Source of the DNA: Peptoniphilus sp. BV3C26
GTDB lineage: Bacteria; Bacillota; Clostridia; Tissierellales; Peptoniphilaceae
Direction: 5' to 3'
Assembly (NCBI RefSeq): GCF_000478985.1
Contig: NZ_AWXB01000069.1
Location: 1-64,000, forward strand
DNA length: 64,000 nucleotides
Of the stretch, positions 61,373-64,000 are shown in pieces. The notes under the pieces are model-generated. The model ran no database searches, was not told the origin of the DNA, and saw only the letters and a list, made by a program, of their open reading frames with translations. Position numbers and translations under genes: made by a program. Each line of letters opens with the position of its first letter. Position 1 is the stretch's first letter.

Positions 61373-61527
61373 TTATAGGACGTTTTCAAATTTTTAGTCC
61401 CATCCCAGTCTCACAAGCTGGGTCTCAAACTCTCTCTATTTGGATATAATTTAATTCTTGATTTTTAAACACATAAAGTATCGGTTTGCACACTCTTATT
61501 TGAATATCGTTAAAAGTTTTTAAATTT

Positions 61528-61558
61528 AAAAAAACCTGTACCATAACTTGGCGCAGGT
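61528..61558 (-). terminator. Terminator of the 672-residue protein gene
   Basis: On the minus strand, ATACCTGCGCCAAGTTATGGTACAGGT (ACCTG..C/G..CAGGT) forms an imperfect stem followed by TTTTTTTAAA, about 45 bases after the stop. Confidence 0.7.
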
Positions 61559-61600
61559 ATAATTATTTTTATATTAGATTTATTTGTCGTGATGTAATCA

Positions 61601-63619
61601 TCAATGCAAAAACATTCTTTCCATTCTAGCTAATTCAGTTTCCACATATTGTTTTGCTTCTTTTGCCATATCAAAATGAACATATTTGTTATGAGCTGGA
61701 GGATTTCTAAACATTTCTACTTTTTCTCTAGAATACCATTCATCAAATCTTTTATTCTCATACTCATTAATTCCATAAGGTGTTAATAGTAGTTTTATAT
61801 TCTTTTCTAATTCCTTTGACAGTTTTGAATCATATTTTAAAATCCTAAATAGATATCTTAGGTTGCCAAACATAAGCCCAGAGTCATTATTCTTTATAAT
61901 ATCATTAAACATTTTTGTTAATATATCACATTTTTTTGTGCCGTGAGATAAATTAAGAAGTTCATCCAATCCCTCTTTCCCCAAAGAATTTAATAAAGGT
62001 TTAACTATCCTCTCATTCGATTCATTCTCTATGATTCTATAGTATGACATAGCTATCATACCCGCATCATTATTTTTATAATTACTTTCAATGGCCATAT
62101 CATATAAAATGCAAGCTGCATCATATTCCTTTTTGCCATTATCGCTAAGTCCATCTCTAACAATTTTCCTTGTTTTATCTTTTTCAATGTCTTCATGTTT
62201 AATATTTAGAAAATCAAAAAGATTGTAGAATTTTTCTTCAAATTCCTTATCTTTTCCTATTGCGTCTAAGTAAGCCATAAGAATAAGGGTCTTCATTTCC
62301 TCTTGTACTAAAGGATCCATGCTTTTAAAGTTCTTAAAAACTGTGTTATAAATTTTTTCATAAATTACCTCGCTGATATTTAGCTTGCAAAAATATTTAA
62401 AAAATTTAATTTGATCTTCTATAAAAAATTCTTCCATCCCTTCATAGGCTTTAATGTATAAGTCTTTTCTATCATTATTATCCATATGAGAATTAAAAAA
62501 GGCATCCAGTTCTTTTTTAATTTCTAATGGTGCAAATTGAAATACATTTTTCTTATCCATAAGATAATTATAAAGTTTTTCATCATAAGAGTTAGATATA
62601 TTACTAATTATAGAAATATCATCAAATTCTAAAAGCCAAGATGTTAAATATTCAAACATCAATAAATAGAATTCGTTCTTTTCTCTGGTAGGATATACCT
62701 GGTCTTTATAACAATGAATCTTGTCTTCAAATTTATGATATATTTTTTCAACATCTTTTAATCCCGTTACATAATCATCTACTTTATCAAGATCTAAATG
62801 ATTCCCAAGCATTAATAGCGTATAAGTAATATTATATTCATTAAATGCAGGTATGTCCTCTAATAGCTTCTCAACTTCTTTTACATGACCAAGCATTGCA
62901 TGAGAGTGGATTAAATAGTATGGATCAATCATAGGGTTTACACGTCTTCCTATGAGATTAATGATCCTTTCATATTCTTCTCTGGCAAAGTAATTTTTTA
63001 CTAAAATAAACTCTGTATTATCTTGTATATATCTCTCAGTAGAATGCACCAGTATTAGTGCCTCTGTAACATCTTTAGAATAAATTCTACTTACATCATA
63101 GATTTCAGCCCGGGTTAAAATATCATCATTATCTAATTGAGCCCAATCTTTTTCATATGATTTATTGTCAAAATATTTTATTCTTCTTAATAATTCATTT
63201 AACTCAATAAAATGATAGGTTCTTAATGCTTCAATAACTGTGCCCAACTGCTTGTTAAATTCATATTCACTATTCTGATTACATTTATTTTTAAGGTCTT
63301 CAAACCCTTTCATATAAAAGTAAGCTACAATATCACCTAATCCAATTTGTGAAAGATACTCATTGTGATAGTTTAAATAAGTAGTAACATTAAAAAATTC
63401 ATTCTTATAAACCATGTCCTTTAATAAATCAAAGGAATTACCCTCTTGTTCAACAAAGTTTAAAATATAAAGAAACCTTTCACATATTTTAATTAAATCA
63501 GGTGAACCACTTGCCGCTTTTTCAAAAAACTTTACATACTTATCCCCATAACCTTCTAAAGTTAATAAACGCATCATTTCATTAAAACTCATGTTTATGA
63601 TTAGCTTTTTTTCACTCAT
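61601..63619 (-). CDS. Uncharacterised large helical protein (672 aa)
   Basis: A soluble, acidic, mostly helical protein with no signal peptide and no spans. Many Tyr/Asn/Glu-rich helix pairs suggest a repeat solenoid (for example YLNYHNEYLSQIGLGDIVAY and YDAACILYDMAIESNYKNND, the latter TPR-like). The end, FDEWYSREKVEMFRNPPAHN, is well defined. I recognise no family and no catalytic motif. GGAGAA precedes the ATG and a terminator follows, so it is a single-gene unit. It could be a scaffold or sensor protein; its function is unknown. The next 296 bases (63,620-63,915) hold nothing I can name. Confidence 0.65.
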   Translation of the reverse strand: MSEKKLIINMSFNEMMRLLTLEGYGDKYVKFFEKAASGSPDLIKICERFLYILNFVEQEGNSFDLLKDMVYKNEFFNVTTYLNYHNEYLSQIGLGDIVAYFYMKGFEDLKNKCNQNSEYEFNKQLGTVIEALRTYHFIELNELLRRIKYFDNKSYEKDWAQLDNDDILTRAEIYDVSRIYSKDVTEALILVHSTERYIQDNTEFILVKNYFAREEYERIINLIGRRVNPMIDPYYLIHSHAMLGHVKEVEKLLEDIPAFNEYNITYTLLMLGNHLDLDKVDDYVTGLKDVEKIYHKFEDKIHCYKDQVYPTREKNEFYLLMFEYLTSWLLEFDDISIISNISNSYDEKLYNYLMDKKNVFQFAPLEIKKELDAFFNSHMDNNDRKDLYIKAYEGMEEFFIEDQIKFFKYFCKLNISEVIYEKIYNTVFKNFKSMDPLVQEEMKTLILMAYLDAIGKDKEFEEKFYNLFDFLNIKHEDIEKDKTRKIVRDGLSDNGKKEYDAACILYDMAIESNYKNNDAGMIAMSYYRIIENESNERIVKPLLNSLGKEGLDELLNLSHGTKKCDILTKMFNDIIKNNDSGLMFGNLRYLFRILKYDSKLSKELEKNIKLLLTPYGINEYENKRFDEWYSREKVEMFRNPPAHNKYVHFDMAKEAKQYVETELARMERMFLH

Positions 63620-63915
63620 ATTCCTTCTCCAAATTTTTAATCAGTTTATAATATATATTTTATCATATAAGTTGTAAAATTTATAAATTCATATAGAATT
63701 AGCTACAAAGTAATGCCACTCGTATGCTTTTTTAATTGAACTACCATACAAAACAAAAGAAATTATTATGCTTTTATACTATTACTTTTTAATATTTTTT
63801 TGAATTTATAACATACTATTAACTCTTTTCTGAACTTTCCTATAATCATATCCAGCATTAGCTAATCTCCATTTTCTTCTTCTCCATTACCCCAATCACT
63901 TCTAATTACTTTTCT

Positions 63916-64000
63916 TTATAATTGGTCGATTGTCTTTCCAACGGGATATACTATCCTGCCATTAACATCGAATACTTTTAAACCAAATCTATCGGCACAT
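63916..64000 (-). CDS. C-terminal end of an unidentified gene (cut by window edge)
   Basis: On the minus strand the frame runs from the window edge through CADRFGLKVFDVNGRIVYP to a TAA at 63,916. The 27 codons have no stop and protein-like composition. Product unknown, and it could be a fragment. Confidence 0.4.
   Translation of the reverse strand, partial: CADRFGLKVFDVNGRIVYPVGKTIDQL

Noticed and set aside
1-64000. CRISPR arrays, tRNA and rRNA genes
   Set aside because: No regularly spaced direct repeats, no GTTCRANNC-type tRNA arms with matching cloverleaf, and no rRNA sequence recognised by eye on either strand.

Overview
The window comes from the chromosome of a very AT-rich, low-GC Gram-positive anaerobe. 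The mix of Firmicute-type genes (T-box-controlled aspS, TPP riboswitch on a CytX-type transporter, HemZ-type radical SAM enzyme, GreA, YebC, potABCD) and the very low GC of the housekeeping part suggest a member of the Peptoniphilaceae / Tissierellia (Parvimonas-like). This placement is inference, since no rRNA is present. No tRNA, rRNA or CRISPR array was recognised.

Positions 1 to about 19,680 are a composite mobile region read on the minus strand. Its backbone is the front end of a Tn1549-like integrative conjugative element (ICE): a CD1845-type small membrane protein, RepA-like initiator, DnaC-like loader, PcfB/DUF3801, a Bro/KilAC antirepressor, and the coupling protein gene virD4. virD4 is cut twice. 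Element B (about 9,845-15,937) sits inside the codons for the DPKG motif. It carries a large serine recombinase, an alpha/beta hydrolase, a DUF3847 protein, a MOBQ relaxase with an adjacent oriT, NTF2-like and SAP-domain cargo, and a TnpW-like peptide. Element A (from about 9,410 leftwards past the window edge) sits after the YKLAAG codons. It carries a second serine recombinase, a lantibiotic-type immunity ABC transporter with its two-component system, several small cargo genes, a second DUF3847 gene and a second oriT-like site. The virD4 frame can be rejoined exactly at the element B junction, so the disruption looks reversible.

From 19.7 kb the chromosome proper begins. In order it holds lysS (with a fused tRNA-binding domain), greA and dusB; a class A penicillin-binding protein facing the other way; an NSS-family transporter, a nitrilase, and an operon of aspS (T-box), rseC-like and two unknown coiled-coil membrane proteins; a MurE-like ligase, a broken hemZ, lgt, deoC and yebC; and potABCD with a cupin-type Xre regulator.

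At 43.8-49.1 kb lies an unusual operon: a lid-less Hsp70, a membrane J-like/TPR protein lacking HPD, a tandem CbxX-type AAA+ ATPase and DUF1294. It is followed by the TPP-riboswitch-controlled transporter, a thioredoxin-like protein, proline iminopeptidase, a CmpB-type membrane protein, an L-2-hydroxyacid dehydrogenase, a glutathionyl-hydroquinone-reductase-like protein, AzlCD, a YgjV protein, an MFS exporter with its ArsR-type regulator, an MgtA-type P-ATPase and a large unknown protein.

Three chromosomal genes (hemZ, azlC, mgtA) are broken by single-base changes at or beside A/T homopolymers. This pattern fits sequencing error, but real slippage or decay is not excluded. The most novel candidates are the doubly interrupted virD4 with two mobilizable elements, and the Hsp70/J-like/AAA+ operon.
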